A stretch of DNA of 27,242 nt from DATHWB01 sp040905965 (GCA_040905965.1 JBBDQP010000076.1:1-27242); one strand, 5' to 3'; positions 1 through 9,560 are shown, numbered from the stretch's first letter. Notes: generated from the letters alone by a model not told the origin. Program-made: numbers and translations.

Positions 1-451
1 ACGCCACCTCGACGTCGGCTGCGGACCGGGCGCCTTCGTCGCCCACACCGCCCGCCACCCTTGCTGTCGCTTCCGCCGAAACCCAGCCATGGCCGGACGA
101 GAGCTTCGATCTGATCTCAGCCCTCGACGTGCTCGAGCACATCCCCGACCCGAGCGCCGCCCTCTACGCGTTCAGCGCCATGTTGGCTCCTGGGGGAGTC
201 GTCTTGGCAGTCATGCCGGTGTACGACGGGCTGAGCGGCCCGATCATTCGTCGCCTGGACAGCGACCCAACCCATCTCCACAAGTGGCCGCGGGGCAAAT
301 GGTTGGACCTGATTGGGAACCACTTCGAACTGCTCGACTGGCACGGCGCGTTCCGTGTACTCCTGCCCTTCGGACCGTATCTTCATTCCCGGCCAGAAAG
401 CTCAGGAGACACACGCCCGCCATCCTCGTCGTCGGCCGTCGCCGGCCCTGA
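1..451 (+). pseudogene. SAM-dependent methyltransferase, 5'-truncated and frameshifted
   Basis: A class I SAM-dependent methyltransferase can be read only by joining three pieces. Frame 2 from position 2 carries the SAM-binding motif I (HLDVGCGPGAFV). The reading then moves to frame 3 somewhere in about 41-60 and continues with DLISALDVLEHIPDP (the motif II/III region) and MLAPGGVVLAVMP. It returns to frame 2 near 384-388 and ends with RKLRRHTPAILVVGRRRP and a TGA at 449-451. The spacing between motif I and the next strand is shorter than usual, so some codons may be missing as well as shifted. The gene also runs off the left edge. The family resembles ubiE/SmtA-like enzymes that modify small molecules or lipids; the substrate cannot be told. 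Either this is a decaying gene or the draft sequence has two indels. Confidence 0.7.
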
Positions 452-584
452 ATTCACGCGTCGTCGGTCCGGATTTCCTGGAAGGCGTCGGTTGTGCCCG
501 AGACAAGTGGGCGATCCCGCGGCCTTGATCGCAGGCCCCGAGCCAACAACCCGAGCGACCCTTCGTACCCCCCATGCCTGGCGG
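452..584. other. Short convergent intergenic region
   Basis: This spacer lies between the stop of the broken methyltransferase and the stop of the convergent membrane protein gene. I see no open gene, no convincing rho-independent terminator and no repeat in it. Confidence 0.5.
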
Positions 585-1667
585 TTACCGGGACGTCACT
601 GCGCGTCCGACCTTCAGTCTTGTCAGAACGTCCAGGATCTGGTCCACGCCCCAAACAATCGTGAAGGGCACCACGAGAATTCCCCAGTACTCGCGGTCGA
701 TGAGGAGTCCGGCGAAGGGCAGCAGCAGGGGGGCGATCAATAGTGAACGGGCTCGGTTCTGTTTCCAGACGTGAGCGACGGCGAGGAGCCAGAGAGTCAG
801 ACCCAGCACCGTTGCGGCAGGTAGCCCGAATTCGACGATATCGAGGATCACCTGCGGCGACGATGGTTCCTGAGCGATTGATGTGCCCACGTCTCGATCT
901 ATCCATTTCAGCACCGTGGCGGCGTGAGCCGCGTACGCCGCAACCGCAGCGATCCCAGCCGTGAGCCACGGCTTCCAGGGCAGCCGGCCGACGACCGCCA
1001 TCACAACCCCCGCCATGAGAAGGGGTGCAGCCGTCTCACGTATGAGCACCGCGAAGAGCGCGAGCAGGGCTGCCGGCCACCAGCGCTCCCGTATTGCCAT
1101 GGCCACAGACCAGAGAAGGACGGGCACGGCCCAGAGTTCGGTGGTGAGGAACTGAGCGTTTCGCACCCCGCCCTCGACCAGCATTCCGATGGAGAGCAGG
1201 TATCCGAAGACGAGAACCCCGAGATACGGCCTCGCCGCGAGCCTGGAAGCGCCAATGCCGGCCAGACCGACGACTGCAACGAAGAGGCCCCAGATCCATT
1301 GCTCGTTCGGGACGAAGCTAAGAAGCACGAAGATCGTCGGCATCCGGTACGCCCGGACGTTCTGGGTCAGTTCGGCGCGCTCGGTCCCATATAACCCGTC
1401 CAACGCCGCCGTCATGGCGGAGTAGTAGCCCTCCCCCGACTTCATTCCGTCGAGAACAAACCGGTACAGGCGATGGTCGATCATCTCAGCGGTCGGCTGC
1501 GGGGCGGCGATCACGTAGCCAACACAGACGACCGCTATCGCAACGGCTGTGACGAGCTCGAGCTCTCGCCGGTTGAATCGTCGGGCTGTTCCTGTGGGTG
1601 AGTGCTGCGTCACGCGCCTATCCCGGTGGCGAACAGATGGGGGGCGCTGGATGATCAGCGGCCACAC
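585..1667 (-). CDS. Polytopic membrane protein, GT-C-like, unknown function
   Basis: The product is about 360 residues with roughly eight to ten hydrophobic segments after a basic N-terminal tail. I do not recognise a specific family. The general build (long membrane helices, a loop after the first helix with acidic and aromatic residues, and a charged ALFAVLIRE helix end) resembles GT-C type glycosyltransferases or related sugar-lipid membrane proteins, but no catalytic motif is clear. The GTG start at 1667 overlaps the end of the upstream membrane gene (stop at 1655-1657) by 13 bases, so the two are probably co-translated. A later in-frame start is possible because the first 30 residues are polar and poorly constrained. 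It ends with TAA at 585-587. Confidence 0.6.
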   Translation of the reverse strand: MWPLIIQRPPSVRHRDRRVTQHSPTGTARRFNRRELELVTAVAIAVVCVGYVIAAPQPTAEMIDHRLYRFVLDGMKSGEGYYSAMTAALDGLYGTERAELTQNVRAYRMPTIFVLLSFVPNEQWIWGLFVAVVGLAGIGASRLAARPYLGVLVFGYLLSIGMLVEGGVRNAQFLTTELWAVPVLLWSVAMAIRERWWPAALLALFAVLIRETAAPLLMAGVVMAVVGRLPWKPWLTAGIAAVAAYAAHAATVLKWIDRDVGTSIAQEPSSPQVILDIVEFGLPAATVLGLTLWLLAVAHVWKQNRARSLLIAPLLLPFAGLLIDREYWGILVVPFTIVWGVDQILDVLTRLKVGRAVTSR

Positions 1668-3034
1668 GCATGTCCGCTATATGAAAGCCAATACACATAC
1701 TCAGCATGCAAGTCGGCTTGATAGCCGGAGATCTGTATCGGAGTCAGCGCGACGATCGCGACGGGCGGACCAAGATCCGCAGTGGGATATATCCATCCAC
1801 CGCCTTCACGCTGCACTGAGATCTCCGCGAAGGGCTGTGGGTAGAGGTACAGATCGGTGCGACCGGCCGTATGCGGTGTCACTTCCGGGCTCACCGTGAT
1901 CGGGCCTACGTCTGCGACGCAGTCCAGCGCGGCCCGCAACTCGCCGTAACGGCCGGATCCGTTGGTCTGAGCGGAGGCGACAATCTGGGGAACGGTGTTC
2001 ATGACCGGTTCGGCACTGAACGCGGACGTTCCGAGAGGGCCAAGCACAATCCAAACTGCGGTGATAGCTATGGCAGCTTGCCCTACGACACGTTTCGGTG
2101 GCTGCTCGAACCGGAGGGCGAGCGCCCACGACACCACCACGATGGCGTAGTAGTGGTACGCCACAGTTCGACCGCCTGCTACCGCACCGAACGCGATCGG
2201 AAAGCTGACCATCAACGCGGGAACCAGGACGCGCCAGTCCAGATTGCCGAGGAGAGCGAGCGGCGTCGCCACGATGACGACTACCGCAACGATCCACCCG
2301 TTCTCGAAGAACAACTCGAGGGCCGTCGCCACCGATCGAGCGGGCTCAGAAGGGTCTAGGTAGCCGAAGAGATTATTTCGCCCGAAGTCATTTCCGCCTT
2401 GGCTCAGATAAGAGATGATCAGGCCGAGCGGGACAGTTGTCAGAGCCAACCTCTCAGGTGACGGAATACGTGACCAGCGAAGAATGGTGATAAGGGCTAC
2501 CACCACAGCGATGTCTTCGCGGAAGAGCGCGGCGATGAGCCCGAAAACTACGGCCCTTCTCCATCGTTTCTCTTGGACGGCTATGACGAATGCCGTCAGG
2601 AAGCCGAGAGACATCACATTGGCGTGGACATCAAAGAAGAGGGCGTAGAGCACGGCGGGATGGAATGCCACGGCCACCGGAACGATCACCGCGAGAAGAC
2701 TGTCCGCCGCATGTCGCTGCGTCCTTTCTGCGATCTGTAATACCGCCCATGCGACGCTGGCTGCTTGCGCCGTCACGAGGAGGTATGGGAGGACGGGCCA
2801 GTCGATGAGAGGAACAAAGGCGAGTGTGGCCACCTCCATGTGGCCCCCCCAGATTCCGAAGCCGAGGTACGGGATCACTCCGGATGGTCCGGACTCCGCG
2901 AAGGCTGCGAGACCATTGATGAGGACACCGAGGTCCATCTCTCGGGGAATGAGGAGAGCCACCCTCCATGCCGAGACCGTGGCAATGAGGACCCCATAGA
3001 CGATCACGAACCCGCGCCGCCAGGACAATGTCAA
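1655..3034 (-). CDS. DUF2079-like integral membrane protein
   Basis: The protein is about 459 residues and very hydrophobic, with around ten membrane segments. Its middle part (HPAVLYALFFDVHANVMSLG, then a helix, then ALFREDIAVVVALI) matches my memory of the DUF2079 family, where a HP...FDFH motif is followed by a charged K/R-E-D helix. Those proteins are membrane-embedded and of unproven function, often discussed as GT-C-like. A polar C-terminal domain of about 100 residues would sit outside the membrane. The TTG start at 3034 overlaps the uvrA stop as TTGA; a second in-frame TTG lies at 3028. This is translational coupling to uvrA, although a functional link to DNA repair is not obvious. 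Confidence 0.7.
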   Translation of the reverse strand: MTLSWRRGFVIVYGVLIATVSAWRVALLIPREMDLGVLINGLAAFAESGPSGVIPYLGFGIWGGHMEVATLAFVPLIDWPVLPYLLVTAQAASVAWAVLQIAERTQRHAADSLLAVIVPVAVAFHPAVLYALFFDVHANVMSLGFLTAFVIAVQEKRWRRAVVFGLIAALFREDIAVVVALITILRWSRIPSPERLALTTVPLGLIISYLSQGGNDFGRNNLFGYLDPSEPARSVATALELFFENGWIVAVVVIVATPLALLGNLDWRVLVPALMVSFPIAFGAVAGGRTVAYHYYAIVVVSWALALRFEQPPKRVVGQAAIAITAVWIVLGPLGTSAFSAEPVMNTVPQIVASAQTNGSGRYGELRAALDCVADVGPITVSPEVTPHTAGRTDLYLYPQPFAEISVQREGGGWIYPTADLGPPVAIVALTPIQISGYQADLHAEYVYWLSYSGHACGR

Positions 3035-5419
3035 CTCTTGGCTACCAGCACTTCCCGCAGGAACTTACCCGTATAGCTCTCCCCCACCTCGGCCACTTCC
3101 TCCGGCGTCCCCGCCGCGATCACCCGGCCACCCCCCGACCCACCTTCCGGCCCCAGGTCGATCACGTGATCGACCGACTTGATCACGTCGAGGTTGTGTT
3201 CGATCACCAGCACAGTGTTCCCTGAATCCACCAACCGCTGCAGCACATGCAGCAGCTTGCGGATGTCTTCGAAGTGCAGTCCGGTGGTGGGCTCGTCAAG
3301 GATGTAGAACGTCTGGCCGGTCGAACGCTTTCCCAACTCGGACGCCAGCTTGATCCGCTGCGCCTCCCCTCCCGACAGGGTGGTGGCAGGCTGGCCGAGC
3401 CGGATGTAGGTGAGCCCCACGTCGTACAGGGTCTGGAGGATGCGGGCGATCTTCGGTTGGTTCTCGAAGAATTCGAGTGCTTCTTCCACACTCATGTCCA
3501 ACACATCGGAGATGGTGTGGCCTTTCCAGGTGATCTCCAATGTCTCCCGGTTGTACCGCTTGCCCCCGCACACCTCACACGGCACATACACATCGGGCAG
3601 GAAGTGCATCTCGATCTTGATGGTCCCGTCCCCCGAACACGCATCGCACCGCCCCCCGGACACGTTGAACGAGAACCGCCCCTGCTTGTACCCCCGGGCC
3701 CTGGCCTCCGGGGTGGAGGCGTACAACGCCCGAATGTGGTCAAACATCTTGGTGTAGGTGGCCGAGTTGGACCGGGGGGTTCGGCCGATAGGCGACTGGT
3801 CGATGTTGATGACCTTGTCGATCTGTTCGATCCCGGTGATCTTCTTGTGCCGTCCCGGCACTGACCGTGACCGGTAGATGTGATAGTGCAATGCCACCGA
3901 CAGGATGTCTTCGACCAGCGTCGACTTCCCCGAGCCCGACACGCCGGTCACGGCGATGAACTGGCCGAGGGGGAAGGACACGTCGATGTCGGCCAGGTTG
4001 TGTTCCGACGCGCCGAAGATGGTGATTTCCCCACCCTTTCCGATCCGCCGGCTCTCGGGCACGGCGATCGAACGACGTCCCGCCATGTAGTCACCGGTGA
4101 TCGACTTGGGCTCTGCACAGATGTCTTCGAGGGTGCCGGTGGCGACGATGTACCCGCCGTGCTCGCCGGCACCTGGTCCGATGTCGACGATGTGATCGGC
4201 AATCCGCATGGTGTCTTCGTCGTGTTCGACAACGATCAGCGTGTTGCCCATGTCTCGTAGCCGGATCAGCGTTTCGATCAACCGCTGGTTGTCCCGCTGA
4301 TGAAGGCCGATGGAGGGCTCGTCGAGGATGTAGAGCACACCCACCAGCCCTGATCCGATCTGGGTGGCCAGCCGGATCCGCTGGGCTTCTCCCCCGGCCA
4401 ACGTCGCCGCCGAACGAGCCAGTGTCAGGTACTCCAATCCGACATCCAATAAGAACGACAGCCGGGCCCGGATCTCCTTCAGCACCCGCTCACCGATGAC
4501 AGATTCCCTTTCGGTGAGTTCCAGCGATTCGAAGAAGTCGCCAGTCTCCCGCAGCGACATCGACGCCACCTGGTGGATCGATAGACCTCCCACGGTCACC
4601 GCCCTCGCCACCGGGTTGAGCCTCGCTCCACCGCAGGTGTCACACGGCACTTCCCTCATGTACTCCTGGTAGTACTCCCGCGCTCCGTCGGATTCGGCGC
4701 CCTCGTGCCGGCGGCCCAGCCACGGCAGGATCCCCTCGTAGGTGGCCGAATACTCCCGTTTTCGCCCGAACCGGTTGGTGTACGACACCTTGACTTTGCG
4801 GTCCCCGGTGCCTTCCAGGATCGCCGTCCGTGCCTTGTCGGAGAGGTCGGACCAGGGGGCGTCGAGGTCGAACCCGATCTCCCCGGCAAGCCCTTCCAGC
4901 ATCCGCTGGAAGTACTGCATCCGGTTGCGACCCGACCACGGGTGGACTGCCCCCTCCCGGATGGACAGGTCCGGGTTGGGGATGGCCAGCTCCGGATCAA
5001 CCTGATAGCGGGTGCCGATCCCCGAACAGTCCGCACACGCCCCATAGGGACTGTTGAACGAGAAGTTGCGCGGCTGGAGTTCTTCGAACGAGAACCCGTC
5101 GGTCGGACACGCCAGTGCCTGGGAGAAGGTCATGGTGGGACCGTCGGTGATCTCTATGTCGACAGTGCCTTCGGTGAGCCGCAGCGCGGTTTCCAACGAC
5201 TGCGTCAGCCGCTGGTCGATGCCCGGCTTGGACACGAGCCGGTCGACGATGATCTCGATCGTGTGCTGGAAGTAGCGGTCCAGCTTGATCTCTTCAGTCA
5301 AGTCCCGTACTTCCCCGTCGATCCGGGCCCGGGCGAAACCCTGGGAAGCAAGCTCCTTCAACTGCTGCTCGTATTCGCCTTTGCGCCCCCGCACGATCGG
5401 GGCCAGCACCTGGAACTTG
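3031..5419 (-). CDS. uvrA: Excinuclease ABC subunit UvrA, N-terminus lost in gap
   Basis: UvrA is the damage-recognising ATPase of nucleotide excision repair; as a dimer it loads UvrB onto DNA lesions. About 796 residues are present against roughly 950 usual. The missing part is the first 150 or so, including the first Walker A, which falls in the N run at 5420-5519. Visible features in order are: the first zinc module (CADCSGIG and later CDTCGGARLNP), the ABC signature LAGGEAQRIRLA with Walker B YILDEPSIGLHQRD, the second Walker A (GVSGSGKSTL), the second zinc finger (CDACSGDG and CEVCGGKRYN), and the second signature LSGGEAQRIKLA with ILDEPTTGLH. The stop TGA at 3033-3031 overlaps the TTG start of the next membrane gene. 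It lies just downstream of uvrB on the same strand, as expected for a uvrBA pair. Confidence 0.97.
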
Positions 5420-5519
5420 NNNNNNNNNNNNNNNNNNNNNNNNNNNNNNNNNNNNNNNNNNNNNNNNNNNNNNNNNNNNNNNNNNNNNNNNNNNNNNNNN
5501 NNNNNNNNNNNNNNNNNNN
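5420..5519. other. Assembly gap (100 N) between uvrB and uvrA
   Basis: This is a run of exactly 100 N, a standard placeholder for a gap of unknown size. The real interval must hold the last 50 or more codons of uvrB, any intergenic DNA and about 150 codons of uvrA, so it is probably at least 600 bases long. Confidence 0.95.
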
Positions 5520-7366
5520 TTCTTCAGTTCCCTGGCGTCGCGGCGCCGTTCCCCCGGCTTCTGTTGGGTGTTCACCAACTCCAGGATGTCCGAGACGCGT
5601 TTGCGAATGGTCTGTGGGTCGATGCCGTGCTCTTCGTTGTAGGTCCGCTGCAGGCGGCGTCGGCGGTTGGTCTCGTTGAGCGCTTTGCGCATCGACTCGG
5701 TCATGTTGTCGGCGTACATGATCACTTGGCCAGATACGTTCCGAGCCGCCCGGCCGATGATCTGTATGAGGGATGTCTCCGAGCGCAGGAAGCCTTCCTT
5801 GTCGGCGTCGAGGATCGCCACCAAAGACACCTCGGGCAGGTCCAGGCCCTCCCGCAGCAGGTTGATGCCGACCAGGACGTCATATTCCCCCAGTCGCAGA
5901 TCTCGGAGCAGAGCCACACGTTCCAGGGTGTCGATCTCGCTGTGCAGATATCTGGCTCGCACCCCCATCTCCAACAAGTAGTCGGTGAGGTCCTCGGCCA
6001 TCTTCTTGGTGAGGGTGGTGACGAGGACCCGTTCCTCCTTGAGTGCCCGGATGCGGATCTCCTCCAACAGATCGTCGATCTGGCCTTTGGTGGGTTTCAC
6101 CATCACCTCGGGATCCATCAGCCCGGTGGGGCGGACCACTTGTTCGACCACCGTCTCGGACTTGCCCCGTTCGAATGGTCCGGGGGTGGCCGAGACGAAG
6201 ACGATCTGGTTGGCCCGGTCCAGCCACTCGTCGAAACGCAGCGGCCGGTTGTCCATCGCACTCGGCAACCGGAAACCGTGTTCGACCAGGGTCTCCTTGC
6301 GGGAGCGGTCGCCTTCGAACTGCCCGCCGATCTGGGGCACCGTCACGTGGGATTCGTCGATGACGGTGACGTAGTCGTCGGGGAAGTAGTCGAGAAGGGT
6401 GTAAGGGGCCTGGCCGGGTTCACGGCCGTCCAGATGGCGGGAATAGTTCTCGATGCCGGAACAGAACCCGATCTCTCGCATCATCTCCAGGTCATAGGAG
6501 GTGCGCATGCGGAGACGCTGGGCCTCCAGCAGTTTGTTGTGTTTCTCCAACTCGGCCAGGCGATCGGCGAGTTCGACTTCGATGTTCTCGGTCGCCTTCA
6601 GCATCCGCTCCCGTTCGGTGACGTAATGGCTGGCAGGAAAGATCACCAGATCGTTCAACTCTTCCAGCACCTCACCGGTGATCGGATCCATCCGCAGCAT
6701 CCGGTCGACCTCGTCGCCGAAGAACTCGATGCGGGTGATGGTCTCCTCGTAGGCAGGGAAGACCTCGAGGGTGTCGCCCTTCACCCGGAACTTGCCCCTG
6801 ACCAGGTTCATCTCGTTGCGTTCGTACTGGATGTCGACCAGCCGGCGGATGGCGTCGCCCATCGGATACTCCACACCCTGGATCAGCCGCAGCAACTGTC
6901 CCTCGTACTGCTCGGGCGAGCCAAGCCCGTAGATGCAGGAGACAGACGCCACGATGATCACGTCTCGGCGAGTGATGAGAGCGGCGGTGGCGGCGTGGCG
7001 GAGACGTTCGATCTCGTCGTTGACCGTCGAATCCTTCTCGATGTAGGTGTCGGTCTGAGGCATGTACGCCTCTGGCTGGTAGTAGTCGTAGTAGGAGACG
7101 AAATACTCCACCCGGTTTTCGGGGAAGAACTGGCGGAACTCGTTGGCCAACTGGGCTGCCAGCGCCTTGTTGGGGGCGATGACGATGGTCGGACGCTGCA
7201 GCTTCTCGATCATCCAGGCGATCGTCGCCGACTTACCCGACCCCGTGATGCCCAGCAGCGTCTGGAACCGGTTTCCGGCGGCGACGGAGGCAGTGAGAGC
7301 CTCAATTGCCTCGGGCTGGTCGCCGGCAGGCTGAAAATCGGAATGGACCTTGAAGGGGGTGGACAC
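5520..7366 (-). CDS. uvrB: Excinuclease ABC subunit UvrB, C-terminus lost in gap
   Basis: UvrB is the helicase-like damage verifier of nucleotide excision repair; it takes over the lesion from UvrA and recruits UvrC. About 615 residues are present. Walker A is GITGSGKS at residues 39-46, the beta-hairpin region is YYDYYQPEAYMPQTDTYIEK, Walker B is VIDESH, and motifs V/VI include GINLLREGLDLPEVSLVAI and QIIGRAARN. The sequence breaks at KPGERRRDARELK just before the C-terminal UVR domain that contacts UvrC, which is inside the gap. I chose the GTG at 7366 (V-STPFKVHSDFQPAGDQP) because family similarity begins there; the in-frame extension upstream is not conserved. A TACAAT box six bases before this GTG fits a leaderless transcript. 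It is divergent from the histidine kinase gene. Confidence 0.96.
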
Positions 7367-7372
7367 AGATCG

Positions 7373-7378
7373 ATTGTA
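7373..7378 (-). promoter_or_regulatory. Putative -10 element of uvrB (leaderless)
   Basis: On the minus strand the hexamer TACAAT is followed by six bases (CGATCT) and then the uvrB GTG. This places the predicted transcription start at, or one base from, the start codon, and no Shine-Dalgarno sequence is present. I see no good -35 element at 16-19 bases upstream. I found no SOS-box palindrome here. Confidence 0.45.
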
Positions 7379-7445
7379 CGGGTCGGGTGTGACAAGGCCC
7401 CTCACAAGCACCCACATAGACCCCGGCAGGAACGCCGAGGACCCC

Positions 7446-7451
7446 TACTCT
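7446..7451 (+). promoter_or_regulatory. Putative -10 element of the histidine kinase gene (leaderless)
   Basis: The hexamer TACTCT lies seven bases before the GTG at 7459, and there is no Shine-Dalgarno sequence in between. This mirrors the arrangement upstream of uvrB across the same 92-base divergent region. No clear -35 is seen. Confidence 0.4.
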
Positions 7452-7458
7452 TGCCGAC

Positions 7459-8829
7459 GTGGAAGGCCGCGCGAACTGGCAGAACCGGGTCCGTCGAGTC
7501 GTGCTCGGCGCGGAATGGGTGGCGCTCGCGGTGGGAACCATCGCCTCGCTCTACACCCTGGGCGGCACATCTGACGCGTATGCGGCGGTCGCCGTCGCGG
7601 CATTGTGGGTCGTCACGGCGTCATCCATCCCGTCGTCGTTGCTCGAGCGACCACTGGTCCTCGACGCTTTTGTCCTCGCAGGCGTGATCCTCACCATGAC
7701 AGCGCTGATGCTTTCCGGCGGTCCAGGGTCTTCGTTCTTCCTACTCACAATCACTCCCGGTATCCATGCCGCCGTGGTCGGTGGATACCGGCCAGCGCTC
7801 GCCGCATCTGCACTCTCGGGAATGCTGATCATCGCGATTGCCCTCGCTCAGTCTGGGTCGGTCGTCACCGCGGGGGGCTTCGCCCTGCTCTATCTATTCC
7901 TTGCGGTCACCGTCGCTCACATCCATCGCATCCTGCGGGATATGGGCCGGCAAGCGGAGGAGGCCGAGGCCATCCACAGTGCGTCCGAGCGGCGACTGGA
8001 GGTCCTCGAGAGTGCCAATACGATGCTCTCCCGCCTCGCCGATTTGACCGCTGCCGAGGACACGACTCCCCCGGCGATCGGCCGGGCAGTCCTCGACGAT
8101 CTGATCGCACGTTTCCCCGGATCAGCCGGAGTCGCGGTCCTCGAGGGACAAACCGGTTCGATTGTGATCGCGCGACGAGGCGAGACCCAGGTTGACGGCT
8201 TTGAGCGCACGATTCCCCTGGAAGTCGGGACGCGGACGGTGGGTTGGGTCCGGTTGCTCACTCGGGAGCGCATCGACGACGCGGTCACCGAGGACCTAAA
8301 ACTGTCGCTGCGGCCTGTTGCGTTGGCATTCGCCAATGCAACGTTGCTGCAAGACATCACTCGGCATGCGGTGAAGGAGGAGCGGGTGCGTCTCGCCAGG
8401 GAGCTTCACGACGAGATCGGGCCCGCATTGGCCTCGCTAGGGCTGTCGCTCGACATGTCGGTCGTGCAGCAAGTGGAGGATTCGAACGTCACCGAACACC
8501 TGCAAGTCTTGCGAGATCGAGTCACACGACTGGTCGAAGACGTTCGCACCAGCGTTGCCGATCTCCGCAGCCAGGAGGGGGGCTCGCTAGTGAGCTACAT
8601 CGAAGCACTCGCCGCTGACCTGCCCGACACTCCGCTCATCGAAAGCCTGCTCGACGAACGNNNNNNNNNNNNNNNNNNNNNNNNNNNNNNNNNNNNNNNN
8701 NNNNNNNNNNNNNNNNNNNNNNNNNNNNNNNNNNNNNNNNNNNNNNNNNNNNNNNNNNNNGCCGGAATCACCCTCGACGTATCCCCCGGTCCGAGCGGAA
8801 CCCGAATTAGCCTCGCCTGGGGTGAATGA
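7459..8829 (+). CDS. NarL-family sensor histidine kinase, interrupted by gap
   Basis: This is a membrane sensor kinase. Residues 10-155 hold about five to six hydrophobic segments, followed by a short helical linker (around 160-195), a GAF-like region (about 200-295) and the HisKA_3 dimerisation helix RLARELHDEIGPALASLGLS, with the phospho-accepting histidine at residue 317. The ATP-binding domain is mostly lost in the N run at 8661-8760; only its last strand region (SPGPSGTRISLAW) remains after the gap. An HATPase domain needs about 80 residues there, so the real gap is likely longer than 100 bases. The stop TGA at 8827-8829 is followed directly by the GTG of the response regulator, so the two form a cognate pair. 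The signal sensed is unknown; the neighbouring Flp pilin genes are plausible targets. Confidence 0.88.
   Translation: MEGRANWQNRVRRVVLGAEWVALAVGTIASLYTLGGTSDAYAAVAVAALWVVTASSIPSSLLERPLVLDAFVLAGVILTMTALMLSGGPGSSFFLLTITPGIHAAVVGGYRPALAASALSGMLIIAIALAQSGSVVTAGGFALLYLFLAVTVAHIHRILRDMGRQAEEAEAIHSASERRLEVLESANTMLSRLADLTAAEDTTPPAIGRAVLDDLIARFPGSAGVAVLEGQTGSIVIARRGETQVDGFERTIPLEVGTRTVGWVRLLTRERIDDAVTEDLKLSLRPVALAFANATLLQDITRHAVKEERVRLARELHDEIGPALASLGLSLDMSVVQQVEDSNVTEHLQVLRDRVTRLVEDVRTSVADLRSQEGGSLVSYIEALAADLPDTPLIESLLDEXXXXXXXXXXXXXXXXXXXXXXXXXXXXXXXXXXAGITLDVSPGPSGTRISLAWGE
8661..8760. other. Assembly gap (100 N) inside the histidine kinase gene
   Basis: A run of exactly 100 N replaces the N-, G1- and G2-box region of the kinase ATP-binding domain. 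That the frame is kept across the placeholder is chance, because the size is nominal. Confidence 0.95.
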
Positions 8830-9468
8830 GTGATTCGTGTCGCAATCGCAGATGACCACACACTGTTCGCCGACGGACTCGCCGACGCATTGGGGATGAT
8901 CCCCGACATGCGGGTGGTCTCCACCTCCCGCTCTGCCGATGCTCTCCGAGCCGAACTGGCCTCCCAACCCGCAGAGGTCGTGCTCGCCGACCTGGAGATG
9001 CCCGGTGGCGGGGGGATGTCGCTATTGGGATCCCGAGGGATCAGCGCAGCGGTGGTGATCGTGTCGATGCATGTCACACCGGAATCCACCGCCGATGCCA
9101 TGCGGGCAGGTGCTCGGGGAGTGTTGTCCAAGTCTTCCCCACTGGCGACGTTGGCGGCGGCAGTGCGGGCGGTGGCGGCCGGTGAGACGCTGCCAACCGA
9201 TGCGGACGAACTCGAGACGTTCCTCGTGCCATATGCCAAGCCGACCCTCGACCCGGGGGCCGCCAGTCTCACCGACCGGGAGCGAGAACTGCTCGGCCTC
9301 CTCGCCCAGGGAGTGTCATCCACCGAAGAGATCGCCGAACGGCTGTATATCTCCCAGAAGACAGTGAAGAACCACTTGGCCTCGATCTTCCAGAAACTGG
9401 CGGTTTCGGACCGGACCCAAGCGGCAGTGGAAGCCCTACGACTCGGTCTGGGCAACCAACGCCGCTAG
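8830..9468 (+). CDS. NarL/FixJ-family response regulator
   Basis: A 212-residue two-domain regulator. The receiver domain (1-120) shows the acidic pair D8/D9, the phosphorylation site D54 in VVLADLEMPG, a serine at 79 and lysine 101 in VLSKSSP. The C-terminal LuxR-type helix-turn-helix (about 146-208) contains LTDRERELLGLLAQG and ISQKTVKNHLASIFQKL. All residues needed for phosphotransfer are present. It starts with GTG right after the stop of the histidine kinase (TGA-GTG), which means tight co-translation. The next gene on the same strand, 97 bases on, is a pilin, and the intergenic region contains two palindromes that could be its operators. Confidence 0.93.
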   Translation: MIRVAIADDHTLFADGLADALGMIPDMRVVSTSRSADALRAELASQPAEVVLADLEMPGGGGMSLLGSRGISAAVVIVSMHVTPESTADAMRAGARGVLSKSSPLATLAAAVRAVAAGETLPTDADELETFLVPYAKPTLDPGAASLTDRERELLGLLAQGVSSTEEIAERLYISQKTVKNHLASIFQKLAVSDRTQAAVEALRLGLGNQRR

Positions 9469-9487
9469 CCACGCCGTGCTGGAGCGA

Positions 9488-9508
9488 ATAGGCCTATCAG
9501 CCCATGGG
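9488..9508 (+). promoter_or_regulatory. Two adjacent palindromes upstream of the first pilin gene
   Basis: Between the response regulator and the first pilin are two perfect palindromes: ATAGGCCTAT at 9488-9497 and CCCATGGG at 9501-9508. They lie 58-78 bases before the pilin ATG, where an activator or repressor site would be expected. That the neighbouring regulator binds here is inference. Confidence 0.35.
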
Positions 9509-9554
9509 ATAAGCACCCACGGTCAGTAGGGTTCACATCTACAGACACGATTTC

Positions 9555-9560
9555 AGGAGG
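9555..9560 (+). promoter_or_regulatory. Strong ribosome binding site of the first pilin
   Basis: AGGAGG is followed by five bases and the ATG at 9566. It is the clearest Shine-Dalgarno sequence in the window and contrasts with the apparently leaderless genes nearby; it fits an abundant structural protein. Confidence 0.85.

Noticed and set aside
7367..7458. SOS box upstream of uvrB
   Set aside because: uvrB is a common LexA target, so I looked for GAAC-N4-GTTC or close variants in the divergent region and saw none.
4705..7687. Very long open frames on the plus strand across uvrA and uvrB
   Set aside because: They are antisense to well-conserved uvrA/uvrB, run through the N gap, and have the composition of high-GC shadow frames with no recognisable domain.
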